Assembly: GCA_015060535.1 (NCBI GenBank) | Contig: SUYH01000001.1 | Span: 31,991-95,990 of the forward strand | Direction: 5' to 3' | DNA from: Prevotella sp. | Lineage (GTDB): Bacteria; Bacteroidota; Bacteroidia; Bacteroidales; Bacteroidaceae | DNA length: 64,000 bases | In this document: positions 1 to 9,375 of the stretch, piece after piece | Layout of the letters: each line of letters opens with the position of its first letter | Numbering within the stretch: the first letter of the stretch is position 1 | Made by a program: the position numbers and the translations under genes | The notes under the pieces: model-generated | The model's input: only the letters and a program-made list of their open reading frames with translations | What the model was told of the DNA's origin: nothing | The model's database searches: none

Positions 1-70
1 GAAATAGCTCAGTTGGTAGAGCACAACCTTGCCAAGGTTGGGGTCGCGGGTCCGAGTCCCGTTTTCCGCT
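1..70 (+). tRNA. tRNA-Gly(GCC), 5' end truncated by about 3 nt at the window edge
   Basis: D-arm AGCTCAGTTGGTAGAGC, anticodon stem-loop CAACCTTGCCAAGGTTG (anticodon GCC), T-arm GCGGGTCCGAGTCCCGT, 3' acceptor TTTTCCGCT pairing with the visible GAAA. Confidence 0.93.
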
Positions 71-109
71 CTTTTTCAGGAAAATTTTTAGAAAAACCAA
101 GCCATTCTA

Positions 110-652
110 ATGAATTTATACTTACGATATTTTGACAAGGAGATACTGGTTACCCATGTCGATGAGGCTATTGCTTTTTTGGCCGACATACCAGAGATAG
201 GCATGAATCCCGTGCTTGAGCGCGATATTCGTGACTATGTGGCTAGCGACGTGCTGTATCCCAAACGTTATAAGACGCGCCCACGCGTGTACTTTATTAT
301 TATCAAGACTGAGGCTGCCACTATGGAGGACTTCAAGGAGAAGAAGGCTTTACGCCCTGTGGAGATGCCTACAGGAAAGGCCTCGGCTGCTGCTGCCACG
401 ATGCGCCTCACTGAGGAGCGCGAAGGCTGGTACGAGGGTTCGTTAGACTTCAAGCGTGTGCAACAGGTGCCAGGTACGAACAAGTTCCAGTATCGTGACA
501 CCCATTTCGTAGCTCGTTGCAAGGCCATGTCGGGACAGGACTGCTACAACCGCATCGTTGATCATCTGATGCAGCGTGTGGACACCAGAAGCCAGTTCCC
601 CTCGGCTAAGGGAAAGAATTTTAAGTTCCAGTATCTGGGACTGTGTAAGTAA
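110..652 (+). CDS. conserved hypothetical protein (180 aa)
   Basis: complete ORF in a tightly packed + strand run. Confidence 0.75.
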   Translation: MNLYLRYFDKEILVTHVDEAIAFLADIPEIGMNPVLERDIRDYVASDVLYPKRYKTRPRVYFIIIKTEAATMEDFKEKKALRPVEMPTGKASAAAATMRLTEEREGWYEGSLDFKRVQQVPGTNKFQYRDTHFVARCKAMSGQDCYNRIVDHLMQRVDTRSQFPSAKGKNFKFQYLGLCK

Positions 653-690
653 CCCATCAAGAAAGAAAACAGGAATACTTCCTCAACCTT

Positions 691-1038
691 ATGAATAAAG
701 TAATGTTAATCGGTAATGTGGGGGCTGAGCCCGAGATCCGCTATGTGGATCAGGGGGTGGCCGTAGCCCGCGTACGGTTGGCAACGACAGAGCGCGGCTA
801 TACGCTGCAAAATGGGACTCAGGTGCCTGACCGTACGGACTGGCACACCGTCTTGTTGTGGCGTAAGCTGGCTGAAGTCGTGGAGAAATATGTGCATAAG
901 GGCGACAAGCTCTATATCGAGGGACGCATCCGCTATTCGACCTATGACGACAAGCAAGGTCAGCGTCGATACGTCACGGAGATATGGGCAGACAATATGG
1001 AGATGCTGACTCCGAAAACGGAAGCTGCTCCGCTGTAA
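691..1038 (+). CDS. ssb: single-stranded DNA-binding protein, short form without an acidic C-terminal tip
   Basis: MNKVMLIGNVGAEPEIRYVDQG...DWHTVLLWRKLAEVVEKYVHKGDKLYIEGRIRYSTYDDKQGQRRYVTEI OB-fold signature. Confidence 0.95.
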   Translation: MNKVMLIGNVGAEPEIRYVDQGVAVARVRLATTERGYTLQNGTQVPDRTDWHTVLLWRKLAEVVEKYVHKGDKLYIEGRIRYSTYDDKQGQRRYVTEIWADNMEMLTPKTEAAPL

Positions 1039-1041
1039 ACC

Positions 1042-2358
1042 ATGGACGATTTTTTGCAATTATTCAGTGAGATAACGTTGTTGACGCCCTCGGTAGGTGC
1101 TATCGTGGCAGGCGTGATGGCGTGTCTTCTGTTGTTTGTATCCGGTTTTGCTTCCGGATCAGAGATTGCTTTCTTCTCGCTGACACCCAATGACTTGAGT
1201 GAGCTGGACGAGGAGAAATCGAATGCTGACGCTAAGATCATGCAGTTGCGTGCCGAATCGGAACGCACGCTGGCCACCATCCTGATAACCAATAACCTGG
1301 TGAACGTGACGATCATCATGCTGTTCGGCTACTTCTTTGCCCACGCCATCAACTTCGGGGGCTCGTGGTGGTTGGAGTTCCTCTTCATGACGGTGCTGCT
1401 GACCTTCCTGCTATTGCTGTTTGGTGAGATCATGCCGAAGGTGTATGCCACGAAGAACCCCTTGCAGTTCTGTAGGGCAGCAGTGGGTGGCATCTGCTTC
1501 TTCCGCAAGCTGTTCTATCCCGTGGCCAGCATCGTGGTCAGCTCAGGACGACTGACAGAGCGTGTGGTACAGAAGGAGAACCAGACGCTGAGCGTAGACG
1601 AGCTGGAGCAGGCTTTAGAGCTGACGGACACCGAGGATATCAAAGAGGAGAAGCGGATGCTGGAAGGCATCGTGCGCTTTGGCGACGAGACGGTGAAGGA
1701 GGTGATGACCAGTCGTCAGGATGTGGTCGACCTGGACTTCAAGGCACCTTATGAGGACGTGCTGAAATGCGTAGTTGACAACAACTATTCGCGTATTCCC
1801 GTCTATCAGGATAATCAGGATAACATCCGTGGTATCCTGTATATCAAGGACTTGCTGCCTTACCTGTCGAAGGGTAACAAGTTCAATTGGCAGTCGCTGA
1901 TTCGTCCACCGTACTTCGTACCCGAGACGAAGAAGATCGACGACCTGTTGCGTGAATTTCAGGAGAACAAAGTACATATAGCCATCGTGGTCGACGAGTT
2001 TGGAGGTACCAGCGGTATCGTGACGCTGGAGGACATCCTGGAGGAGATTGTAGGCGAGATCAACGACGAGTATGACGAGGACGAGAAGAGCTTTGTACGT
2101 ATCAACTCGAACACCTTCGTATTCGAAGGCAAGACGCTGCTGAGCGACTTCTACCGTCTGCTGAAGTTGGACGATGAGACATTTGCTGAGGTGGTGGGTG
2201 ATGCCGACACGCTGGCAGGTCTGTTGCTGGAGATCAAGGGCGACTTCCCCAAGCTGCATGAGAAGCTGGACTACCAGAACTTCACGTTTGAGATTCTGGA
2301 GATGGATGAGCGTCGCATCTCGAAGGTCAAGGTGGTGGTACATGATCATGAAATGTAA
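1042..2358 (+). CDS. gldE: GldE/CorC-type transmembrane protein (CNNM + CBS pair + CorC_HlyC domain)
   Basis: N-terminal hydrophobic DUF21-like domain, CBS motifs, VDEFGGTSGIVTLEDILEEIVGEINDEYDED. Confidence 0.85.
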   Translation: MDDFLQLFSEITLLTPSVGAIVAGVMACLLLFVSGFASGSEIAFFSLTPNDLSELDEEKSNADAKIMQLRAESERTLATILITNNLVNVTIIMLFGYFFAHAINFGGSWWLEFLFMTVLLTFLLLLFGEIMPKVYATKNPLQFCRAAVGGICFFRKLFYPVASIVVSSGRLTERVVQKENQTLSVDELEQALELTDTEDIKEEKRMLEGIVRFGDETVKEVMTSRQDVVDLDFKAPYEDVLKCVVDNNYSRIPVYQDNQDNIRGILYIKDLLPYLSKGNKFNWQSLIRPPYFVPETKKIDDLLREFQENKVHIAIVVDEFGGTSGIVTLEDILEEIVGEINDEYDEDEKSFVRINSNTFVFEGKTLLSDFYRLLKLDDETFAEVVGDADTLAGLLLEIKGDFPKLHEKLDYQNFTFEILEMDERRISKVKVVVHDHEM

Positions 2359-2411
2359 AAATGTAAAAATTTAAAAATTGAAAATTTAAAGGTAAAAAGG
2401 TAAAAGGACAG

Positions 2412-3206
2412 ATGAGAAGACTCACTATATTATTGATGGCAATATGCATTGCCTTTGTCGCCGTTAACGATGTTGATGCAGCAACGAAAAAGAAGCGCCG
2501 TTCCCGCAAGGCACAGCGAACCAAGAAGGTGGTGAAGCCCAAGCGTATGGTGGTGCAGGAAATCGTCAACGACAATGGCATATTGTGTGAAGACACGTGT
2601 TCGCACGTTCACGGCATAGATATGAGTCACTATCAGGGCAACGTGTTCTGGGATACGCTGGCCAACAATACCGAGACGCGCTACGTCTATCTGAAGGCTA
2701 CCGAGGGGGGGGACCGCATCGATGCTGCCTTTGAGCGTAATATCGTGATGGCCCACGTTTACGGTCTGAAGGTGGGCAGCTATCACTTCTACCGTCCCAG
2801 GACCGACCAGCAGAAACAGCTACAGAACTTCGTGTCGCAGTGTATTCCTGAAGAGCAGGACCTGATACCGATGATAGACATCGAGACCACGCAAGGAATG
2901 GGTACGGATGAATTCTGCGACTCGCTGTTCCGATTCCTCGACATGGTGGAGGAGGTATACCACCAGAAACCCTTGCTCTACACGTTTCGTAACTTCTATA
3001 ACCGTCATCTGCTAGGCAAACTGGACGGCTATAAGTTGATGATAGCCATGTATTTGCCTGAAGAGCCCGTGCTGGACGACAATCGTGACATCACGATGTG
3101 GCAGTATACGGGTAAGGGACGCGTAGAAGGTGTCAACGGCTATGTGGACAAGAGCCGTTTTATGGGTAACCACGTGTTGCGTGAAATCAGGTTCCGGCAT
3201 CACTGA
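2412..3206 (+). CDS. glycoside hydrolase family 25 (lysozyme-like)
   Basis: GIDMSHYQGNVFWDTL...YVYLKATEGGDRIDAAFERN...GSYHFYRP...PMIDIET. Confidence 0.9.
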   Translation: MRRLTILLMAICIAFVAVNDVDAATKKKRRSRKAQRTKKVVKPKRMVVQEIVNDNGILCEDTCSHVHGIDMSHYQGNVFWDTLANNTETRYVYLKATEGGDRIDAAFERNIVMAHVYGLKVGSYHFYRPRTDQQKQLQNFVSQCIPEEQDLIPMIDIETTQGMGTDEFCDSLFRFLDMVEEVYHQKPLLYTFRNFYNRHLLGKLDGYKLMIAMYLPEEPVLDDNRDITMWQYTGKGRVEGVNGYVDKSRFMGNHVLREIRFRHH

Positions 3207-3221
3207 CCTCTCACCCTCTCA

Positions 3222-3587
3222 CTACTCTTCGATATTCGTGATTGTTTCCTTGAACTCGCGGGCGTAGTTGACCAGCGAGTCAGGCTTGAAGTGGTTCAGG
3301 CGGCGCTCTGAACGGAACAGGTGCATGCGAAACTTCTCCAGATTCTCTTCACTACGCTTTTCCTGAGTGGTGAAGAACTGTTGGCGCAGGTCGTCAGGTA
3401 TCTGCATGAAGAAGTCATGCTGACGGATGCGAATGCCATCAGCTATCCAGGGGGTGACGCCAAAACGGCACGACAACTTGTAGAGCTTATGCCATTTCCA
3501 TGACGTCATAGGCTCTATGTGATCTTCGACGGAGTCTTTTTGGCTGTCGATCAGCCTTTCCATATTTCTTAAGATGACATCTTTCAT
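3222..3587 (-). CDS. hypothetical protein (121 aa)
   Basis: MKDVILRNMERLIDSQ... start overlaps the antiporter stop by ATGA; the longer ORF-track start lies inside the antiporter gene. Confidence 0.7.
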   Translation of the reverse strand: MKDVILRNMERLIDSQKDSVEDHIEPMTSWKWHKLYKLSCRFGVTPWIADGIRIRQHDFFMQIPDDLRQQFFTTQEKRSEENLEKFRMHLFRSERRLNHFKPDSLVNYAREFKETITNIEE

Positions 3588-4858
3588 GAGTAGCGTTTGG
3601 GATATCTGAGTAGAATGGATAAGAGTGCTGCTATGCCAATGGCTAGCGGATAATAGAGGTAGGGTACGATGCTGACGGGATTGAGCTGTGCCAGACCGGC
3701 CGCCATGAGCAGCTGGGCTCCGTAGGGGATGATGCCCTGCACGGTGCACGAGAAGGTGTCGAGAATCGAGGCACACTTACGGCTGTCGACTCCGAAGCGG
3801 TCGCCTATCTGCTTGGCTATCCCGCCTACGGTGATGATGGCCACCGTATTGTTTGCTGTACAGAAATTGACCATCGAGACGAGTGCGGCAATGGCCAGCT
3901 CTGCTCCACGTTTGGTGCTGATGTGACGCGTCAGACGGCTGATGATGAAGTCGATGCCACCATTGTGCTTGATGAGCTCCAGCAATCCACCCGCCATCAT
4001 GGTGATGATGATCAGTTCGCCCATACCCTTAATACCATCACCCATCGCTCCGAACCACCCATACACGTCGAACGAGCCGTCGGCAATGCCAATAGCGCCC
4101 GTCAGCAGGATGCCAAGGGTCAGTACGCCCATCACGTTAAGTCCGAAGATGGCGGTGAAGAGCACAGCCAGATAGGGCACCACCTTGATGAATGCCACGT
4201 CGGGCAGATGCTGTGGTGACTGGATGTCGGTGCCCATGATGATGTAGACCAGCAGGATGAGCAGGGCAGGGGGGATGACGATAAACGAGTTGACGCGGAA
4301 CTTGTCACTTAGCTTGCAGCCCTGTGTCGATGTGGCTACGATGGTCGTATCGGAGATGAACGACAGGTTATCGCCAAAAAACGAGCCCCCCACGACGACT
4401 GCCGTCATCAGGGCTACGCTGGTGTCCGTCTGTTGCGCCACTCCAGCGGCAATGGGAGTCAGCGCCACGATGGTACCCACGCTGGTGCCTACCGATACGG
4501 AGATAAAGCAAGCTGCCAGAAAGAGGCCTGCCAAGAGCATCTGACCAGGTAGCAATGTCAGTGCGAAGCTCACGGTAGCATCGATTGCACCCATTGTCTT
4601 CGCTGTATGGGCAAAGGCTCCAGCCAGTATGAATATCCAGATCATCAGCATCATCTGTCCTGTGGCTGCCCCCTGACTGAAAATGTCGATTCGCTTGCGC
4701 AGGGGAATGCCTCCCGAGATGACAACGGCAAAGGCCGATGCCGCCAGGAAGGCTACGGTGATGGGTACTTTATAAAAGTCACGAGCAATGATGCTCGTGA
4801 CCAGATAGAGTACGATAAACACCGCCAAGGGTGATAATGCGATGAGTCCTTTCTTCAT
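3584..4858 (-). CDS. NhaC-like Na+/H+ antiporter family permease
   Basis: multi-TM protein with GTSVGTIVALTPIAAGVA, FFGDNLSFISDTTIVATSTQGC, NNTVAIITVGGIAKQI. Confidence 0.8.
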   Translation of the reverse strand: MKKGLIALSPLAVFIVLYLVTSIIARDFYKVPITVAFLAASAFAVVISGGIPLRKRIDIFSQGAATGQMMLMIWIFILAGAFAHTAKTMGAIDATVSFALTLLPGQMLLAGLFLAACFISVSVGTSVGTIVALTPIAAGVAQQTDTSVALMTAVVVGGSFFGDNLSFISDTTIVATSTQGCKLSDKFRVNSFIVIPPALLILLVYIIMGTDIQSPQHLPDVAFIKVVPYLAVLFTAIFGLNVMGVLTLGILLTGAIGIADGSFDVYGWFGAMGDGIKGMGELIIITMMAGGLLELIKHNGGIDFIISRLTRHISTKRGAELAIAALVSMVNFCTANNTVAIITVGGIAKQIGDRFGVDSRKCASILDTFSCTVQGIIPYGAQLLMAAGLAQLNPVSIVPYLYYPLAIGIAALLSILLRYPKRYS

Positions 4859-6364
4859 TTAAAGAGTTACACCATTCTTGAAGATAGAGATCTCGCGGTA
4901 GCCGTTCTCCTCGTTGCGAGCCTTCTCGCCAGAAGCCACAGCCAGTACCTTATCGATAAATTCGGGAACAAGTTCCTGCATGGTACGGCCCTCGACGAGC
5001 TGACCAGCAGAGAAGTCTACCCAGTGGGGCTTGTTCTTGGCCAGCACGGGGTTGGTAGCCACCTTCATGGTAGGTACGAAAGTGCCGAAGGGCGTTCCGC
5101 GACCTGTGGTGAACAGCACGATATGGCATCCGCAAGAAGCCAGAGCCGTAGACGCTACGAGGTCGTTGCCAGGAGCAGAGAGCAGGTTCAGACCCGTGTT
5201 CTGCAGACGGTCACCATACTCCATGACACCGCTGACGGGAGCCTTACCACACTTCTGGGTGCATCCCAGCGCCTTATCCTCGAGGGTGGAGATGCCACCA
5301 GCCTTGTTGCCTGGTGAGGGATTCTCGCCCACGGGTTCACCATGTGACAGGAAATAGTTCTTGAAGTTGTTAACCATCGAAACCGTCTGGTCGAAGAGCT
5401 GTGGCGTCTCGCAACGGTTCATGAGGATGGTCTCAGCACCGAACATCTCGGGCACCTCAGTCAGCACGCTGGTGCCGCCCTGTGCTACGAGCCAGTCGCT
5501 GAACTCACCAACCAGTGGGTTAGCCGTAATGCCTGAGAAGCCATCAGAGCCACCACACTTCAGACCTACGCGCAGCTTCGATACGCTGACGTCCTGGCGC
5601 TTGTCCTGAGCAGCCTGCTTGTAGAGGTCGCGCAGAATCTCCATGCCAGCCTCCATCTCGTCGCCCTCCACGCGCTGAGTCACCAACAGCTTGATGCGCG
5701 ACTTGTCGTAATCGCCCAACATCGCCATGAAATCCTCAGGCTGGTTGTTCTCACATCCCAGGCTCAGCACCAGCACACCACCAGCATTGGGGTGCAGACA
5801 GATGTCACGCAACACCTTGCGGGTGTTCTCGTGGTCCTCAGAGAGCTGTGAGCAGCCGTAGTTATGGTGCCAGGTCCAGATGGCGTCGATGTCCTTCTCG
5901 CCCGTCTCCTGACGCAGCTTCTCGGCCAGACGCTCGGCAATGCCGTTGACGCAGCCTACGGTAGGTACGATCCATATCTCGTTACGCACGCCGACATCGC
6001 CATTCTTACGTACGTAGCCCTTAAAAGTGCGCTTCTCGTCCTTGATGTGGGCGATGTCGCTCTTGGCATCAACGGGCTGGTAGGTATACTCCAGCGTACC
6101 TGAGAGGTTGGTCTTCAGGTTGTTCTCGTTCACCCAGTCGCCAGCCTTCAGGTCCTGACGTGCGTGACCGATGGGATAGCCGTACTTGATGATGTCCTCA
6201 CCCTCCTTGACGTCCTTGATGAGTACCTTGTGACCAGCGGGAGTGTCTTGATTCACAGTGATTTGCTTGCCGTCAACGCTGATGACGTCGCCCTTCTTCT
6301 TCGGTGCGAGACATACAACGACAGAGTCGGCGGGATTGATTTTCAAAAATGTAGCTTGTTCCAT
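4859..6364 (-). CDS. uxaA: altronate dehydratase / UxaA family hydrolase
   Basis: GYVRKNGDVGVRNEIWIVPTVGCVNGIAERLAEKL, HNYGCSQLSEDHENTRKVL, LKCGGSDGFSGITANP. Confidence 0.92.
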   Translation of the reverse strand: MEQATFLKINPADSVVVCLAPKKKGDVISVDGKQITVNQDTPAGHKVLIKDVKEGEDIIKYGYPIGHARQDLKAGDWVNENNLKTNLSGTLEYTYQPVDAKSDIAHIKDEKRTFKGYVRKNGDVGVRNEIWIVPTVGCVNGIAERLAEKLRQETGEKDIDAIWTWHHNYGCSQLSEDHENTRKVLRDICLHPNAGGVLVLSLGCENNQPEDFMAMLGDYDKSRIKLLVTQRVEGDEMEAGMEILRDLYKQAAQDKRQDVSVSKLRVGLKCGGSDGFSGITANPLVGEFSDWLVAQGGTSVLTEVPEMFGAETILMNRCETPQLFDQTVSMVNNFKNYFLSHGEPVGENPSPGNKAGGISTLEDKALGCTQKCGKAPVSGVMEYGDRLQNTGLNLLSAPGNDLVASTALASCGCHIVLFTTGRGTPFGTFVPTMKVATNPVLAKNKPHWVDFSAGQLVEGRTMQELVPEFIDKVLAVASGEKARNEENGYREISIFKNGVTL

Positions 6365-6393
6365 AAAATCGTGTATTGTATTTATTTAGTCGA

Positions 6394-7464
6394 TTATCCG
6401 ATGTTCTTTCGGCGATAGTAGTCTATGTTCTCCCTGGTGAGCAGTTCAATAGGCATGTAGTTCACGGGGTCTACTTCTTTCTTCAGCACGATGGCGTTGA
6501 AAAGGCTCTCAATGCACTCGTAGCCCTGCATGTATCCGTGTTGGGCGATAAGGAACGAGATGCTGCCTTGACGCACGCATTCAGCATTCTTCGGCACCAT
6601 GTCATAGCCCATGATCTGTACGTTTCTCATGTTGGCACGCTGCAGGTATTCACCCACCAGATGAGCCTTCGAATTGAAGGTGATGCAGTGGTGAACGGCA
6701 GGGTGCGACTTGAAGAACGTGTCCAGAATCTTGTCGTACTCTTCACGTTTCTCGTCCAGCGGCAGGTTCACCTCATTGATGGTTACCGAGGGGAAGTGGT
6801 CGCGCATGTAGTGACGGAATCCCGTTTCGCGGTTCTCCTGTTGCTTCGATGCCACATTGCCGTTGCGCATCTGCTTCATCAGCATGATCTCCTTCTCCTT
6901 GGGTGCCATCATCATCAGCATGCGTGCTGCGAAGTAGCCTGAGGCAAAGGAGTCTTGTCCGAAGAAGGCCAATGGCTTCAGGTCGGGCATAAAGGAGTCG
7001 AGCAGAATAAAGGGGATGTTGCGCTCGTGCATCATGTCGGTAAAGCGACGTGTCGTGTCGATTTGCGAAGGCACGATGATGACACCGTCGGGCTCTTGCT
7101 TCAGCACCTCGTTCATCAGCTTGGCAAACGTCTCGGGCGAGAAGCGGTTGTAGTACAGTACCTTATTTGATATATTGAAGTCGCGATAGCGGTCGCAGGC
7201 TGACTGGGCGCCTTCCTCCACCTCTTCCCAATAGGCCTCGCTCTCGTGCTTCGGGATAAGACTATAGAAGGTGTACGACTTGTTGTAGGCCAGTGCTGAG
7301 GCATACATGTTGGGTTTGTAGTCCACTTCAGCCAGCGCCTTCTTCACCTTTTCGAGGGCTTTAGGCGACACGTTAGGTCGGTTGTGCAGCACGCGGTCTA
7401 CCGTGCCGGCACTGACACCAGCGCGTTTGGCAATGTCCTTGATTCTTATCTTTCCAGTGTCCAT
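6394..7464 (-). CDS. LacI family transcriptional regulator
   Basis: MDTGKIRIKDIAKRAGVSAGTVDRVLHNRPNVSPKALEKV; ORF-track start 7557 would extend through the predicted promoter. Confidence 0.9.
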   Translation of the reverse strand: MDTGKIRIKDIAKRAGVSAGTVDRVLHNRPNVSPKALEKVKKALAEVDYKPNMYASALAYNKSYTFYSLIPKHESEAYWEEVEEGAQSACDRYRDFNISNKVLYYNRFSPETFAKLMNEVLKQEPDGVIIVPSQIDTTRRFTDMMHERNIPFILLDSFMPDLKPLAFFGQDSFASGYFAARMLMMMAPKEKEIMLMKQMRNGNVASKQQENRETGFRHYMRDHFPSVTINEVNLPLDEKREEYDKILDTFFKSHPAVHHCITFNSKAHLVGEYLQRANMRNVQIMGYDMVPKNAECVRQGSISFLIAQHGYMQGYECIESLFNAIVLKKEVDPVNYMPIELLTRENIDYYRRKNIG

Positions 7465-7472
7465 AACATCTG

Positions 7473-7480
7473 CAAAGGTA
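7473..7480 (-). promoter_or_regulatory. Bacteroidota promoter -7 box (TACCTTTG) of the LacI operon
   Basis: reverse strand TTTTG-N19-TACCTTTG just upstream of the LacI ATG. Confidence 0.6.
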
Positions 7481-7539
7481 CAAATAAGTGAGCAAAACAC
7501 AAAATAAAATGGAGTTTTCTTTGCAATTTCCAATTTTTT

Positions 7540-7555
7540 GGCTAACTTTGTAGCC
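7540..7555 (+). promoter_or_regulatory. candidate operator GGCTA-N6-TAGCC overlapping the kdgK -7 box TAACTTTG
   Basis: perfect inverted repeat GGCTAACTTTGTAGCC enclosing TAACTTTG. Confidence 0.45.
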
Positions 7556-7593
7556 ACGATTCAAATATTAATTGTAACGTAATACTAAAACAA

Positions 7594-8616
7594 ATGGCAA
7601 AAATTGTAACTTTAGGCGAGATTATGCTCCGCCTGTCGCCCATGGGCAACGACCGTTTCATTCAGAGTGAGTCATTCCGCATCATCCCTGGTGGTGGTGA
7701 GGCTAACGTAGCTGTCAGCGTGGCTAACTATGGTCACGAAGCTTACTTTGTTTCTAAGCTGCCTAAGCACGAGATTGGTCAGATTGCTGTCAACGCTCTG
7801 CGTCGTTATGGTGTGAACACCCAGTTCATCGCTCGTGGTGGCGACCGTGTAGGTCTCTACTATGCTGAGACGGGTGCTTCTATGCGTCCTTCAAAGGTGA
7901 TCTACGACCGCGCTCACTCTTCTATCGCTGAGGCTGATCCTAAGGATTTCGACTTCGACGCTATCATGGAGGGTGCTGCTTGGTTCCACTGGTCTGGCAT
8001 CACGCCTGCTATCTCTGACAAGGCTGCCGAGCTGACCAAGCTGGCTTGTGAGGCTGCTAAGCGTCACGGTGTTACCGTATCTGTAGACCTGAACTTCCGC
8101 AAGAAGCTGTGGACTTCAGAGAAGGCTATCTCTATCATGCGCCCCTTGATGCAGTATGTTGACGTCTGCATCGGTAACGAGGAGGATGCTGAGCTCTGTC
8201 TTGGTTTCAAGCCCGATGCTGACGTAGAGGGTGGTCAGACTGATGCTGCCGGTTACGAGGGCATCTTCAAGCAGATGCGCGAGCAGTTCGGCTTCAAGTA
8301 TGTGGTTTCTACCCTGCGTGAGTCGTTCAGCGCTACGTTCAACGGCTGGAAGGCTCTGATCTATGATGGTAAGGAGTTCTATCAGTCAAAGCGTTACGAG
8401 ATCAATCCTATCATCGACCGCGTAGGTGGTGGCGACTCGTTCTCTGGTGGTCTGATTCATGGTCTGCTGACCAAGCCGACTCAGGGCGAGGCTCTGGAGT
8501 TTGCCGTTGCCGCTTCTGCTCTGAAGCACACCATCAATGGCGACTTCAACCTGGTAGGTGTTGACGAAGTAGAGAGTCTGGCCGGTGGTAATGCCAACGG
8601 CCGCGTTCAGCGTTAA
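7594..8616 (+). CDS. kdgK: 2-dehydro-3-deoxygluconokinase / PfkB-family sugar kinase
   Basis: GEIMLRLSP...IPGGGEANVAVSVANYGHEAYFVSKLP, DRVGGGDSFSGGLIHGL. Confidence 0.9.
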   Translation: MAKIVTLGEIMLRLSPMGNDRFIQSESFRIIPGGGEANVAVSVANYGHEAYFVSKLPKHEIGQIAVNALRRYGVNTQFIARGGDRVGLYYAETGASMRPSKVIYDRAHSSIAEADPKDFDFDAIMEGAAWFHWSGITPAISDKAAELTKLACEAAKRHGVTVSVDLNFRKKLWTSEKAISIMRPLMQYVDVCIGNEEDAELCLGFKPDADVEGGQTDAAGYEGIFKQMREQFGFKYVVSTLRESFSATFNGWKALIYDGKEFYQSKRYEINPIIDRVGGGDSFSGGLIHGLLTKPTQGEALEFAVAASALKHTINGDFNLVGVDEVESLAGGNANGRVQR

Positions 8617-8661
8617 ACTAGAAATACTAGACATATTAGATATACTAGAAACACTAGATAA
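8617..8661 (+). repeat. nonanucleotide-period array (ACTAGAAAT)x5
   Basis: ACTAGAAAT ACTAGACAT ATTAGATAT ACTAGAAAC ACTAGATAA, exact 9-bp phase. Confidence 0.85.
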
Positions 8662-8663
8662 TT

Positions 8664-9329
8664 ATGGCAAAATTCGATAAGTTTCAGGTGATGGCAAAGA
8701 TTGCCGAAGCACCTATGGTTCCTGTTTTCTACAACAAGGACGTAGAAGTTTGCAAGAACGTCATTAAGGCTTGCTACGAGGGTGGTGTACGCGCTTTCGA
8801 GTTCACCAATCGCGGCGACTTCGCTCACGAGGTATTCGGCGAGCTGTCAAAGTGGGTTAACAAGGAGTGTCCTGAGCTGGCTCTCGGTATCGGTAGCGTT
8901 GTTGATGCTCCCACGGCATCGCTGTACATCCAGCTGGGTGCCAACTTCGTCGTTGGTCCGCTGTTCAACCCCGACATCGCTGTTGTCTGCAACCGTCGTT
9001 GCGTGACTTACTGCCCAGGCTGTCTCACCCCGTCTGAGATTGGCAAGGCACAGGAGGTAGGCTGCGACTTCACCAAGGTATTCCCTGGCGACGTGGTTGG
9101 TCCGAACCTCATCAAGGGTCTGATGGCTCCTATGCCTTGGTCGAAGATCATGGTAACTGGTGGCGTAGCTCCCGAGGAGGAGAACCTCACCAAGTGGTTC
9201 AAGGCAGGCGTGTTCTGCGTAGGCATGGGTTCAAAGCTCTTCCCCTCCGACAAGGTAAAGGCTGGCGATTGGCAGTATGTTACCGACAAGTGCAAGGAGG
9301 CACTCGGGTATATTGCTGCTGCAAAATGA
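8664..9329 (+). CDS. eda: 2-dehydro-3-deoxyphosphogluconate (KDPG) aldolase
   Basis: [62 protein letters not shown]. Confidence 0.9.
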   Translation: MAKFDKFQVMAKIAEAPMVPVFYNKDVEVCKNVIKACYEGGVRAFEFTNRGDFAHEVFGELSKWVNKECPELALGIGSVVDAPTASLYIQLGANFVVGPLFNPDIAVVCNRRCVTYCPGCLTPSEIGKAQEVGCDFTKVFPGDVVGPNLIKGLMAPMPWSKIMVTGGVAPEEENLTKWFKAGVFCVGMGSKLFPSDKVKAGDWQYVTDKCKEALGYIAAAK

Positions 9330-9373
9330 GAAATGAGTAATGAGTAATGAGAAATGGGGAATGAGGAATGAAG
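9325..9373 (+). repeat. heptanucleotide-period array (AATGAGA)x7, left arm
   Basis: AATGAGA AATGAGT AATGAGT AATGAGA AATGGGG AATGAGG AATGAAG; contains the eda stop codon. Confidence 0.85.
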
Positions 9374-9375
9374 AA

